33,280 nt of DNA. Origin: Deltaproteobacteria bacterium (GTDB taxonomy: Bacteria > Desulfobacterota > Desulfobulbia > Desulfobulbales > Desulfocapsaceae). The notes beneath the pieces are model-generated. The model saw nothing but the letters and a program-made list of their open reading frames with translations, did no database searches and had not been told where the DNA came from. A program made the position numbers and the translations under genes. Positions 1-8,600 of this stretch are shown here, in pieces. The number at the start of each line of letters is the position of its first letter. Position 1 is the stretch's first letter. Location of the stretch: NCBI GenBank assembly GCA_002747805.1, contig PDQP01000019.1, positions 1 to 33,280 on the forward strand. The letters are read 5' to 3'.

Positions 1-473
1 GGCTGGGACCCGGGCGGGAAGTGCGCCTGCGTTATGCCTACTATATTAAATTTGTCTCCATGACCAAAAACGATGACGGCACCATCAGGGAAATTCACTG
101 CACCTATGACCCCGAAAGCAGGGGCGGCTCCACCCCGGACGGCAGAAAGGTCAAGGGGACTATCCACTGGGTGTCGGCAGAGCAGGCCGTAACCTTTCCG
201 GTCAGATTGTACGACCGCCTGTTCTCCCATGAAAACCCGGATGCCGACAAGGAAGTTGACTTCAGGCAGCATCTTAACCCGAACTCCATGCAGACCATAG
301 AGGGCTGCAAGGGGGAACCGGCACTGGCCGGGCTGGAGCCGGGCAGGCAGGTTCAATTTGAAAGAACCGGATATTTCTGCCCCGATACGGTTGAGGCCCA
401 AAAAGGCAGGCTGGTCTTTAACCGAATTGTAACCCTCAGGGATTCATGGGCAAAGGAGCAAAACAAAGGATAG
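1..473 (+). CDS. glnS: Glutaminyl-tRNA synthetase, C-terminal part (5' end outside window)
   Basis: The reading frame is open at the left edge, so only the C-terminal ~157 residues are present; the GTG that the ORF track uses as a start is internal. The product attaches glutamine to tRNA(Gln) in the cytoplasm. The visible part matches the anticodon-binding beta-barrel end of class I GlnRS: RLRYAYYIKF, EIHCTYDPESRGG, KVKGTIHWVS and VRLYDRLF are strongly family-typical. The catalytic HIGH and KMSKS regions lie upstream and cannot be checked. It is convergent with pyrF, with only 11 bases between the two stop codons and no obvious terminator hairpin. GluRS is excluded because the protein has this barrel domain rather than the helical GluRS anticodon domain. 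Confidence 0.93.
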   Translation, partial: LGPGREVRLRYAYYIKFVSMTKNDDGTIREIHCTYDPESRGGSTPDGRKVKGTIHWVSAEQAVTFPVRLYDRLFSHENPDADKEVDFRQHLNPNSMQTIEGCKGEPALAGLEPGRQVQFERTGYFCPDTVEAQKGRLVFNRIVTLRDSWAKEQNKG

Positions 474-484
474 CTAACCAGAAT

Positions 485-1189
485 TTACGGCATTCCGGCG
501 GTGATTTCCTGCTGCATTGTTTCAATTACTGCGGCGGGATCACTTGACTTTATAATCGGCCTGCCCACTACCACCTGACTGGCTCCGGCGGCAATGGCGG
601 CACCTGCCGTCATAATTCTGGTTTGATCATCGCCGCAAAAACTGGTATTAGCTCCGGGCCTGATTCCCGGAGTTATGATCAGCAGTTTGCCGCCAAGTTT
701 ATTTCTAAGCCTTGCCGCTTCAAGCCCTGAGGAAACCACGCCATCGCAGCCAAGCCTGATTGCTCTTTCAGCCCGATGATAGACCAAATCGGCCACCGAA
801 CCAGTCATCCCCAAGGCACGCATATCCTCTTCGCCAAAACTGGTAAGTACCGTTACCGCCAGAATTTTCAACTCTCCCCGAGCCTCAACCGCGGCCCTGA
901 TAATCGGGTCGTTGCCGTGAACAGTAATCAGGCTTACGCCCCGGCGGTTGACCTGCTCAACTGCCAGTTTAACCGTTTCGGGAATATCAAAAAATTTAAG
1001 GTCGAGCATTACCTTATGGCCGCGGTCAACCAGCCAGTCCACCATATCAAACCAGCTTGCCATAAATAGCTGCAGCCCAATCTTGTAAAAACTGGTGCGG
1101 GGTTCACATTTTTTTACCAGTTCCTTGGCCTTGGCCGGCTCATCAACATCCAAGGCAACAATTATTCTTTCGTTTAAGGGGATATTCAT
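485..1189 (-). CDS. pyrF: Orotidine 5'-phosphate decarboxylase
   Basis: Converts OMP to UMP, the last step of de novo pyrimidine synthesis, in the cytoplasm. The protein starts IIVALDVDEP and carries the catalytic segment LDLKFFDIPETV (D-x-K-x-x-D, with the proton-donating Lys). The phosphate-binding end IITPGIRP and QVVVGRPI is intact. I chose the ATG at 1189 rather than the track start at 1360. It gives a 234-residue protein of normal family length beginning MNIPLNERI, and is preceded by a GAGG-type ribosome site; the extra N-terminus in the longer frame has no family resemblance and overlaps the upstream gene. The gene lies 14 bases downstream of the GNAT fusion gene and may be co-transcribed with it. 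Confidence 0.95.
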   Translation of the reverse strand: MNIPLNERIIVALDVDEPAKAKELVKKCEPRTSFYKIGLQLFMASWFDMVDWLVDRGHKVMLDLKFFDIPETVKLAVEQVNRRGVSLITVHGNDPIIRAAVEARGELKILAVTVLTSFGEEDMRALGMTGSVADLVYHRAERAIRLGCDGVVSSGLEAARLRNKLGGKLLIITPGIRPGANTSFCGDDQTRIMTAGAAIAAGASQVVVGRPIIKSSDPAAVIETMQQEITAGMP

Positions 1190-1203
1190 AATTTCCTCAC
1201 GGA

Positions 1204-2043
1204 TTAAACCAGAAACATCAGTAAAAAGCCTATCCCCACAATGGCAAGAGCAATGGTTAATGCCTTGATATTGATTGGATAATTCAATATGTATATAATA
1301 TTGGCATCCGGCTCGCTTTTCATATTGAGCATCATCAAGCTCACATATTCCTGATAACAAGTCTTGCAGGTGCCGATATGGGCAAGATAATTTTCCTTCT
1401 CTTCCTTGGTGCAGGTATTGCTGGAAAAGGCCGCCATCTGCATTGAGTTGAGGCAGGCCGTTTTCGGTGCATCCTGGGCCGATTCGGTATCTACTGGCTT
1501 GGTTTGCTTGGGTTGAATTTTGGCTGGTGCAGTTTTGGTTGTTCCAGCCTTTGCTGGTGCAGATGGTGCCGCAGGCTTTTTTGCTGGCGGCGTTCTGAGC
1601 ATCCCGACATGGGGGATGCCGCTTTCCATATGCGGCTGGGATACTGCCTGAAAGCCAAAGGCTTCGTAAAATTTTTGTAAATGGCTTTGGGCGTTAATCC
1701 TGATGGCGATGCCCGGATAAATGGTCTCTATTTTTTTTACCGCTCCGGCCACCATTTTTTTACCAAGCCCCTTGCCGCGCAGTTCCTTGATTACCAGCAC
1801 CCGGCCAATCATCACCTCCTTGCCCTTAACTCCCGGCGGTATAACTCTTAGATACCCAACCGGTTTCTGCTTCTCTCCCAGGCAGGCAATGAAATGATAT
1901 GATTTCTGGTCAATATTGTCGGCATCCTGGTAATCACAATTCTGCTCTATGACAAAAATTTCATGCCGCATTCTCATTATTTCATATAAGAGGGCCGGAG
2001 AAAGTTCGTCAAACAAAAGCCACTTGCATTTGATATTACTCAT
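1204..2043 (-). CDS. ElaA-like GNAT acetyltransferase fused to a zinc-finger and C-terminal membrane segment
   Basis: Residues ~1-150 form a GNAT domain of the ElaA type: LYEIMRMRHEIFVIEQNCDYQD is the ElaA-style N-terminus, and VLVIKELRGKGLGKKMV contains the acetyl-CoA-binding R-G-x-G-L-G loop. A Pro/Ala/Lys-rich linker follows (~155-190). Next comes a Cys/His segment, NTCTKEEKENYLAHIGTCKTC, with the C...H-x3-C-x2-C pattern of zf-HC2 (anti-sigma-like) fingers. The last ~20 residues (ALTIALAIVGIGFLLMFLV) are one membrane helix. The acylation substrate is unknown. The protein is predicted to be tail-anchored with its enzyme domain in the cytoplasm. ElaA proteins are normally ~150 residues and soluble, so the fusion is unusual. 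The start is ATG with GGTGGAAAT just upstream. The domain order is seen in the sequence; a regulatory role for the tail is inference. Confidence 0.8.
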   Translation of the reverse strand: MSNIKCKWLLFDELSPALLYEIMRMRHEIFVIEQNCDYQDADNIDQKSYHFIACLGEKQKPVGYLRVIPPGVKGKEVMIGRVLVIKELRGKGLGKKMVAGAVKKIETIYPGIAIRINAQSHLQKFYEAFGFQAVSQPHMESGIPHVGMLRTPPAKKPAAPSAPAKAGTTKTAPAKIQPKQTKPVDTESAQDAPKTACLNSMQMAAFSSNTCTKEEKENYLAHIGTCKTCYQEYVSLMMLNMKSEPDANIIYILNYPINIKALTIALAIVGIGFLLMFLV

Positions 2044-2135
2044 ATTTCCACCAAAAAATTATCAGACCATCCCTAAAATCTTCGTTAAAATTATTGATTT
2101 GCCTGCAATAATCCAGCTTAATTGCCGTCCTGCTG

Positions 2136-2600
2136 TCATTTCCTATCAATCATCATTGCTTCCTCATTGCAGTCGGGAAACATCGGGCAGTTAATGCAGT
2201 CGCTCCATATTTTGTGAGGCAGCTCATTTTTGCTGATATGATGAAATCCGTGTTTTTCAAAGAAAACAGCCTGATAGGTCAGGGCAAAAACCTTGCCGAT
2301 GCCGAAATAATCAGCCTGGTCAAGGCACCAGGCCACCAGTCTTGAGCCAATCCTCAAACCATGATAATCCGGCAGCACGGCAAGCGAGCGGATTTCGGCC
2401 AAATCTTCCCAGATAATCTGCAAGGCACAAACGCCAAGCACCTGATCATTTTCATCCACGCAGACCGCAAAATCCCTCAGCTTATCATAAATGGAGCTAA
2501 TCGACCTGCCAAGCAGCAGCCCCTCTTTGGCAAAATGGCCCAATATGGCGTGAATATGCTTAACATCGGCAATGACGGCACTTCGTATTTTCGTTTTCAT
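2136..2600 (-). CDS. argA: Short-form amino-acid N-acetyltransferase (N-acetylglutamate synthase)
   Basis: A single-domain GNAT protein of 154 residues. It is likely to acetylate glutamate, the first step of arginine synthesis, in the cytoplasm. The acetyl-CoA-binding region is EIRSLAVLPDYHGLRIGSRL and the C-terminal GNAT strand is VFFEKHGFHHI. The Cys-rich ending KIWSDCINCPMFPDC is characteristic of stand-alone N-acetylglutamate synthases in Deltaproteobacteria and relatives, which lack the kinase-like domain of E. coli ArgA. It lies four bases after the small membrane gene and in the same operon as argS, which fits an arginine context. Assignment to NAGS rather than another amino-acid acetyltransferase rests on this family resemblance. 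Confidence 0.8.
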   Translation of the reverse strand: MKTKIRSAVIADVKHIHAILGHFAKEGLLLGRSISSIYDKLRDFAVCVDENDQVLGVCALQIIWEDLAEIRSLAVLPDYHGLRIGSRLVAWCLDQADYFGIGKVFALTYQAVFFEKHGFHHISKNELPHKIWSDCINCPMFPDCNEEAMMIDRK

Positions 2601-2604
2601 TATA

Positions 2605-2871
2605 CTATTTCCCGCCGCCTTTTTTCATCAAAACCCTTTTTTTCTCGGATGCCCTGATAAAGGGGGGCGGCATTTTCTTGCTGCTGTTTCCCACCACCCC
2701 GCCGATTTCAGGGCGGGGAGACAAGACCGACTGACCAATCCAGACCCCGATTAAAAACATCCATAAAAACAGGCAAAAGCAGATCACCGCAATCCCCCCG
2801 ATGGAGCTTCTGGTCAGCTCAAACCTTATTTTTTTGACACTCCTGCTGCCCGCAGCCTTTCCCCGTGCCAT
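2605..2871 (-). CDS. Small single-pass membrane protein, possibly a truncated SPOR/FtsN-like N-terminus
   Basis: An 88-residue protein with a basic N-terminus, one membrane helix (~residues 25-46, GGIAVICFCLFLWMFLIGVWIGQ) and a short basic C-terminal tail. The arrangement KKIRFELT - helix - GVWIGQSVL resembles the N-terminal anchor of SPOR-domain proteins often encoded right after argS in Desulfobacterota, but no SPOR domain follows. Its ATG shares one base with the argS stop codon (TAATG), so it is very probably translationally coupled to argS; argA follows four bases later. Whether it is a degenerate remnant or a working small protein cannot be decided from the sequence. Confidence 0.65.
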   Translation of the reverse strand: MARGKAAGSRSVKKIRFELTRSSIGGIAVICFCLFLWMFLIGVWIGQSVLSPRPEIGGVVGNSSKKMPPPFIRASEKKRVLMKKGGGK

Positions 2872-4529
2872 TACATTTTTTCCGGAGCGTTAAGCCCGAC
2901 CATGTAAAGCCCGTTTCTAAGCACGATCTGCATGGCCTTGACCAGACACAATCTGGCCCTAGAAAGAGCCAAATCTTCCGAAATAACCTTATGTTTATTG
3001 TAATAACTGTGAAATTGTCCGGCCAGCTCCAGCAGATAAAAAATAGCCTTATGGGGGGCAAGTTCAAGGGCGGCATTTTCAATCATTTCGGGAAAGGCTG
3101 ACAGGGTTCTTAAAAGCTGCAGTTCCTCGGGCTGCACCAAGAGGGACAAGTCCGCCTCGTCGGCATCCGCTTCCGCCATCCCCTTTTCCGGTGCCTGCCG
3201 CAGCATGGAGCAAAGGCGGGCATGGGCATACTGCACATAATATACCGGATTTTCCTGACTTTCCCTGGTGGCAAGCTCAAGGTCAAATTCAAGCTGGCTG
3301 TCTGCCTTTCTCATCATAAAGAAAAACCTGACCGCATCCGCCCCGACCACATCCAGCAACTCATCCATGGTAACAAAGGTGGCCTTTCTGGTGGACATCT
3401 TGACCTGCCTGCCGTCCCGGGTCAGGGTTACAAACTGGTGAAGGATGACCGTTACCTTGTCATCATCATAGTCCAGCGCCCGCACTCCGGCCAGAACATC
3501 GGGAACCGTGGCAATATGGTCAGAGCCAAGGACATTGACCAGCCAGTCAAAGCCCCGTTTGAACTTTTCCCGATGATAGGCAATATCCGGCAGCCTGTAG
3601 GTCGGCTCACCGCTGCTTTTGATGATGACCCGATCCTGTTCCTGCCCAAAAGCCGTAGTCTTGAACCAGAGGGCGCCATCCTTTTCATAGGTAAAACCCT
3701 TGCGGCCCAGCTCCTCGACCACCGAATCAATATGTCCATCCTCATAGAGGGTGCGTTCATTGTAATAACGGTCAAAACTTACCCCCATCCGCTCCAGGGT
3801 GGCGGAAATATCCTTGAAAATATTTTTCTCGGCACTATCTCTAAAGATGCCCACATCCTGTTCATTTTTCAGTAAATCACCGTGTTCATCAATGATGGAC
3901 TGGGCAATATCATAAATATATTCGCCCTGATAGCCGTCTTCCGGGAAAGAATAATGCTCTCCCAGTTTTTCAAGATACCTTGCCCTGGTTGACTCTCCAA
4001 GCACCCGCATTTGGCGGCCTGCATCGTTATAATAATATTCTCGGTAAACCTCATGCCCGACCGCCTCCAGCAGCCTGGAAATACTGTCGCCCAAAATCGC
4101 CTGACGGCCATGACCAATACTTAGAGGGCCGGTGGGATTGGCACTGACAAACTCCACCATCACCTTCCTGCCTTCCCCCTTGCTGCTGCAGCCGTAATTA
4201 TCGCCGCCGGTCATAATCTTGCCGATTATCTGGTGCCAGACTGCCGGACGGATAACCATATTGACAAAGCCGGGGCCTGCTATTTCAACTTGCTCAAACA
4301 AATCGTCTTTTTCTTTAAGCAGCTTGACAAGATGAGCGGCAATCTCACGGGGATTTTCCGGTTCCAGCCCGGCCAGAATCAGGGCCATATTGGTCGAAAA
4401 CTCACCCTGTCCTTCCCTTTTCGGCACCTCCACCGTATATTTTCCCTCACCGGCACTGCTCCAAAAACCGGCGGTAATACCGGCCTGAAAACACTCATCC
4501 AAGACATTTTTTATCTGTAGCCTAATCAT
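2871..4529 (-). CDS. argS: Arginyl-tRNA synthetase
   Basis: Charges tRNA(Arg) with arginine in the cytoplasm. At 552 residues the protein is of normal length. It has the N-terminal additional domain (start to ~residue 110), the HIGH-equivalent motif NPTGPLSIGHGRQ, the KMSKS-equivalent VKMSTRKATFVTMDELL, and the C-terminal helical anticodon-binding (DALR) domain ending GLYMVGLNAPEKM. Class I residues such as RLPDIAYHREKF are preserved. It is the first gene of a tight set with a small membrane gene (one-base overlap) and argA. The upstream 77 bases are AT-rich, but no clear promoter pair with normal spacing was found there. Confidence 0.97.
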   Translation of the reverse strand: MIRLQIKNVLDECFQAGITAGFWSSAGEGKYTVEVPKREGQGEFSTNMALILAGLEPENPREIAAHLVKLLKEKDDLFEQVEIAGPGFVNMVIRPAVWHQIIGKIMTGGDNYGCSSKGEGRKVMVEFVSANPTGPLSIGHGRQAILGDSISRLLEAVGHEVYREYYYNDAGRQMRVLGESTRARYLEKLGEHYSFPEDGYQGEYIYDIAQSIIDEHGDLLKNEQDVGIFRDSAEKNIFKDISATLERMGVSFDRYYNERTLYEDGHIDSVVEELGRKGFTYEKDGALWFKTTAFGQEQDRVIIKSSGEPTYRLPDIAYHREKFKRGFDWLVNVLGSDHIATVPDVLAGVRALDYDDDKVTVILHQFVTLTRDGRQVKMSTRKATFVTMDELLDVVGADAVRFFFMMRKADSQLEFDLELATRESQENPVYYVQYAHARLCSMLRQAPEKGMAEADADEADLSLLVQPEELQLLRTLSAFPEMIENAALELAPHKAIFYLLELAGQFHSYYNKHKVISEDLALSRARLCLVKAMQIVLRNGLYMVGLNAPEKM

Positions 4530-4606
4530 ATTGCCAAATTATATGCCGCCATCAGACTGCATAATATCCTTTTATTATTATAAAATTTTATAAAACGCCA
4601 CGCAGG

Positions 4607-5050
4607 TCAAAAATGATGGCTGCGGCGTTCACCATCCCAGGCCCGCCAGGCATACCTCGATGAAAATATCAGGCCAACGCCGACAGAAACCAGTATGCAG
4701 CCCATCACCGCATCGGGAAAGCCGATCAGCCGTATCAATATCCCGATAAGACACATACCAGCCACCAGCAGCCAGGCAGCGGCGGAAAAGACCGCACCTA
4801 AAAAAACACCGCCGCTAAAGCCCCTGATTCGTTTAATATTTTTACGGGCAACCCGATCCAGAATAAAAAATGATTTGCAGGCACCAATCAACAGCCCGAA
4901 AACAATCCAGCTAAATGAACCAGCCGTAATCAGCAGGAAACTCCCCCGGCTGACCAGCCCAAGACCAACCAAGCTCCAGAAAACAGCCATCAGCAAAAGA
5001 TGCCCCTCACATGTTGCTGACAGTCGCCTCATTTGCTGATAATTTATCAT
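4607..5050 (-). CDS. Small polytopic membrane protein of unknown function
   Basis: A 147-residue protein with about four hydrophobic segments: LLLMAVFWSLVGLGLV, FLLITAGSFSWIVFGLLIG, a Gly/Ala-rich pair around FLGAVFSAAAWLLVAGMCLIGILI, and MGCILVSVGVGLIFSS. Basic loops such as RVARKNIKRIRG lie between them. No catalytic or binding motif was recognised. It lies between argS and the ferredoxin gene on the same strand, with gaps of roughly 70 bases on each side, so it may be independently transcribed. Predicted location is the inner membrane. I do not assign a function. Confidence 0.65.
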   Translation of the reverse strand: MINYQQMRRLSATCEGHLLLMAVFWSLVGLGLVSRGSFLLITAGSFSWIVFGLLIGACKSFFILDRVARKNIKRIRGFSGGVFLGAVFSAAAWLLVAGMCLIGILIRLIGFPDAVMGCILVSVGVGLIFSSRYAWRAWDGERRSHHF

Positions 5051-5117
5051 AACAGCCCAAATAAATAAAGCCCGCCCCCCGGCGGAGACAGGCTTTTAAC
5101 GACCATGCCCGAAAAAT

Positions 5118-5303
5118 TTACATCTCGGTTACGGTAATGGCTCCTTCCGGGCAGACCTCCATACAGGTCTCGCAGCCCAGACACTCATCGGCATTCACAG
5201 GAGAGGCCTTGCCGTCCTCCATTTCAAAAACCTGGGCCGGGCAGGAGCCAACACATTCTTCATCGCCGGTACATTTTGCGGCATCAACTACTACTTCATA
5301 CAT
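5118..5303 (-). CDS. Dicluster ferredoxin with an Asp in place of one cluster-I Cys
   Basis: A 61-residue bacterial-type ferredoxin, a small cytoplasmic electron carrier. Cluster II has the normal motif CLGCETCMEVCP (C41, C44, C47, C51). In the first motif, CTGDEECVGSCP, the second Cys is Asp14, giving C11-x2-D14-x2-C17-x3-C21. Desulfovibrio africanus ferredoxin III and Pyrococcus ferredoxin have the same substitution, and in those proteins this site interconverts between [3Fe-4S] and [4Fe-4S]. The start is ATG at 5303 behind a strong GGAGG seven bases upstream. It is a single gene with its own upstream region, which contains a candidate promoter and two inverted repeats. The partner enzyme is not in the window. 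Confidence 0.93.
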   Translation of the reverse strand: MYEVVVDAAKCTGDEECVGSCPAQVFEMEDGKASPVNADECLGCETCMEVCPEGAITVTEM

Positions 5304-5329
5304 AACACACCTCCATAAAATAAGATTAC

Positions 5330-5358
5330 TGCCTGAAAATAATCATATTTCTCAGGCA
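5330..5358. promoter_or_regulatory. Inverted repeat in the ferredoxin 5' region
   Basis: Perfect 7-base arms TGCCTGA / TCAGGCA are separated by 15 bases, lying 27 bases upstream of the ferredoxin start. A second small palindrome with the same core (GCCTG-ATTA-CAGGC, 5401-5414) lies further up, between this repeat and the candidate promoter. The shared GCCTG/CAGGC arms suggest either an operator or transcript hairpins; the sequence alone cannot separate these. Confidence 0.35.
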
Positions 5359-5431
5359 TTCCCCACAAGCGTTCAACACGCCCTATCCCCTAGCCGAACC
5401 GCCTGATTACAGGCAAATCCGTCTAATAACT

Positions 5432-5460
5432 GCAATAATTGATGATACTCCCTTTGTCAA
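5432..5460 (-). promoter_or_regulatory. Candidate sigma-70-type promoter for the ferredoxin gene
   Basis: Read on the minus strand, TTGACA (5455-5460) is followed after 17 bases by TATTGC (5432-5437). The -35 is perfect but the -10 matches only half of TATAAT. It would give a ~125-base leader before the ferredoxin start. The rest of the ~300-base gap (5304-5604) holds the inverted repeats and a plus-strand candidate promoter; no further gene was seen there. Confidence 0.35.
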
Positions 5461-5530
5461 GTGGTAACTATCGGTTTCGGTGAAAATGACCAGAGACGAA
5501 AGGGAGCGGCAGGAGCTTGATTTATCATTA

Positions 5531-5559
5531 TTGACATAAAAGTCTGATAGCTTTAGGTT
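5531..5559 (+). promoter_or_regulatory. Candidate sigma-70-type promoter for the histidine kinase operon
   Basis: TTGACA (5531-5536) is followed at 17 bases by TAGGTT (5554-5559), ~45 bases before the kinase start. The -35 is perfect and the -10 is weak. It is back to back with the candidate ferredoxin promoter. Confidence 0.35.
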
Positions 5560-5604
5560 AGTGCCTGCCGATAACAAATAATTCTATCAATACACCAAAT
5601 ATGT

Positions 5605-8600
5605 ATGAACATCATGCAGTTACTGCCAAGGGAGCCGGTTCTTAAAAGGGTTTATATATTTTTTGCCATCAGTGTAACCGGGTTCTTGCTGGTCTTTTTG
5701 TCTTACTTTATCCTCGAGCGGAACCAGCTTTTTTTTCGGGAGCTGGAATACCAGCAGCGGACAAAAATCAGGATGTCCCTGTATTTTCACCGCAAGATAA
5801 ATCTCATCCAGAAGGATTTTCAGTGTCTGCTCGCTTCCTCATCGGCGGCCGAGCTTGAGCGGACAGATAAAAGGATCAAAAATAATATTGAACTGGCACA
5901 GACCATCATCCGGGTACTTGACAAGGGCGGCTGGTACCGTGAAAAAATTGCTGTGGACGGCGATAATTACGGGAAATTTATCCAGCGCAGTGAGTTTCTA
6001 TCCGCACCCGAAAATCCGGATCATCAAGTCAGGCAGTTTGCTGATATACAACAAGATCTCGTCAAGGTGGAAGGCATCAGGAAGAAGCATTATGACTCCA
6101 TGAAGGACGGGCTTAATTCAGGTGAAAAACATAATTCCCTGGTTCATTTTCATCAGCACAACAGTCGGCTTTTTGTCGGGCTTTCGGCGAAATCAAGTCG
6201 GCTTTATGCCGGAAGCCTTGAATCATTTCAGGACTTTGAGCAAGTCAGGCACCAAAGGCTTAGAAAGTCAATTATTGTTTTCACCATGGTCCTGTCCCTG
6301 TTTTTTATGCTGGCAGGCTGGAGCGGCATCAAGATACTTCTGGACATCCGCAGGCTGATCAGGGAACGGGCCGGTGCCGTGCAAGCCCTGCGGGAAAATA
6401 ACCAGCAGCTAGAACAGATGGTTGAGGACAGAACGGCCAAGCTTACGCAGGAAATAGAAGAAAGAAAGCTGGCCGAAGAGCAGTTATCCGGCCAGAGAGA
6501 TTTTTTAACCCGCATTATAGAATCGCTAAGTTATCCATTTTACGTAATCAGTGTTGATGACTGTTCGGTCTCCATGTCAAATGAGGCGGCCAGAAACAAT
6601 GTGCTTTCCTGTTCCGAATGCGGCATCAGCAAAACCGCTGGTTCCTGCCGCATCCTGCCCCATTTTATTGAGGAGATCAAAAAAACCGGCGAACCGGTCA
6701 TTATGGAGCATATCTGCAACCATGGACAGATAGATGAACGGGTAATTGAAATCTATGGTCATCCGGTTTTTAACCGTCATAACCAGATGGTGCAGATAAT
6801 ACAGTATCATATTGATATAACGGAAAAGTACCAGGCCAAAAAGGCATTGGAAAAGGTTATAGAAGAGCAGGAAGAACAGGTCAGGCAGCGTACAATGATG
6901 GTTGAGGCCAGTGAACGCCGCTTCCGAAAGCTGATTGAGGGAATCCGCGAAATCATCACCATCTTTGACCAGACCGGCAATATCATCTATGTATCCCCTT
7001 CCATCCAGCAGGTGCTTGGCTATCCGCCCATGAATGTTATCGGCAAACATTACAGCCGGTTTCTTTACCAGGAAGACGGCGGTTTTTTTATCAACGCCAT
7101 GCTTGAAGCAGTGGATAAGGAAGTCAGAACCATTGAATCCAGGGTGGTCAATATCCACGGGGAAGTCCGCATACTGGAGTCAACCTTTCAAAGTCGGTAT
7201 GAAGAGTACGGCATCGGCGGCCTGCTGGTTACTACCAGAGATATTACGGAAAGGAAAAAGATTGAGGCAGAAAGGGAGCGGCTTTATATGGTGGTTGAAC
7301 AAAATCCCTCTGCCGTTATCATTACCGATACCTCAAGCAAGATTGAGTATGTCAATGCCAGATTTGAGCAGGACAGCGGCTATGCCAGGGAAGAGGTGAT
7401 CGGCAAAAGAACCAGCATCCTGAATAAGGGGCATACCGACCCCAAGGTGTTCAGGGATATGTACAAGATTCTTGGCCGGGGAGAGGTCTGGACCGGAGAG
7501 TTTGTCAACACCAAGCGTTCTGGGGAGTTATACACCGAAAGTGTGATTGTGGTGCCGATTAAGGACAGCTCCGGGACAGTTGTCAATTATGCGGCCATTA
7601 AGGAAAACATCACTGAACTGAAAAAGGCAAGAGAGCTGGCCGAGAGTGCCAATCAGGCAAAATCCGACTTTCTTTCCATGATGAGCCATGAATTGCGTAC
7701 GCCGCTCAATTCTGTTACCGGTTTTTCCAGCCTGCTGCTGGAAAGTGCTACTGACCAGCTAACCGAAAAACAAACCGATTATATCAGCAGAATCAACATT
7801 GCCGGTTTGCATCTAACCAAGATGATTGACAAGATTCTTGATTTGTCCAAGATTGAGGCCGGCCAGACCAATATGGAATACACCTCTTGTTCAGCATTTG
7901 AAATCATTGAAGAAAGTGTGATGATTACCGAGGATCTGGGCAGGGAAAAAAATATCTCCATCATCGTTGACAGCAGCGTAAAAAACATGCCGGATATCAG
8001 GGTTGACCGCACCCGGTTTGAACAAATCATGCTGAATATTTTTTCCAATGCGGTCAAATACAATGTCGAGGGCGGCACCGTAACCATTAAGGCCGAATAT
8101 GCAGACCAAATGGTTACTTTCACCATTACCGACACCGGCATCGGCATTCCTCAAGACAAGCAGGATCAGTTATTTACGCCCTTTGTCCGGCTGGCAGGAG
8201 GCAAGACGGAAGGCACCGGAATCGGCATGACCATCACCAGACAGCTCATTGAAGAAATGGGCGGCAGCATCAGTTTTACCAGCGAGCAGGATCAGGGCAC
8301 ATCATTTATGGTCTCTTTTCCTGTGTACGAAACCGTCAGCATTATAGACAACGATATACAGGTGCTCCAAGCCATGCTTATTATGTATATTGATAATGAT
8401 GACAGCCGGATAGCAGAAATAAGGGAGGTTTTTTCCCAGTGGCGCAAAGCTACCCTGCTGATCAGAAAAACTAAAGACAAGGCCCTGGAGGGTATTTCCC
8501 TTTTGGAGCCGGATATTATTTTGCTCAGATGCCGGGGGCTGGCGGGCATGGACAGCAATTTCCTTGTTGAGATTGTGGACAAAATGCCGGATGACACCTT

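Noticed and set aside
1190-1360. N-terminal extension of pyrF
   Set aside because: It overlaps the upstream GNAT gene in another frame and lacks family similarity; ATG 1189 gives the normal OMP decarboxylase start.
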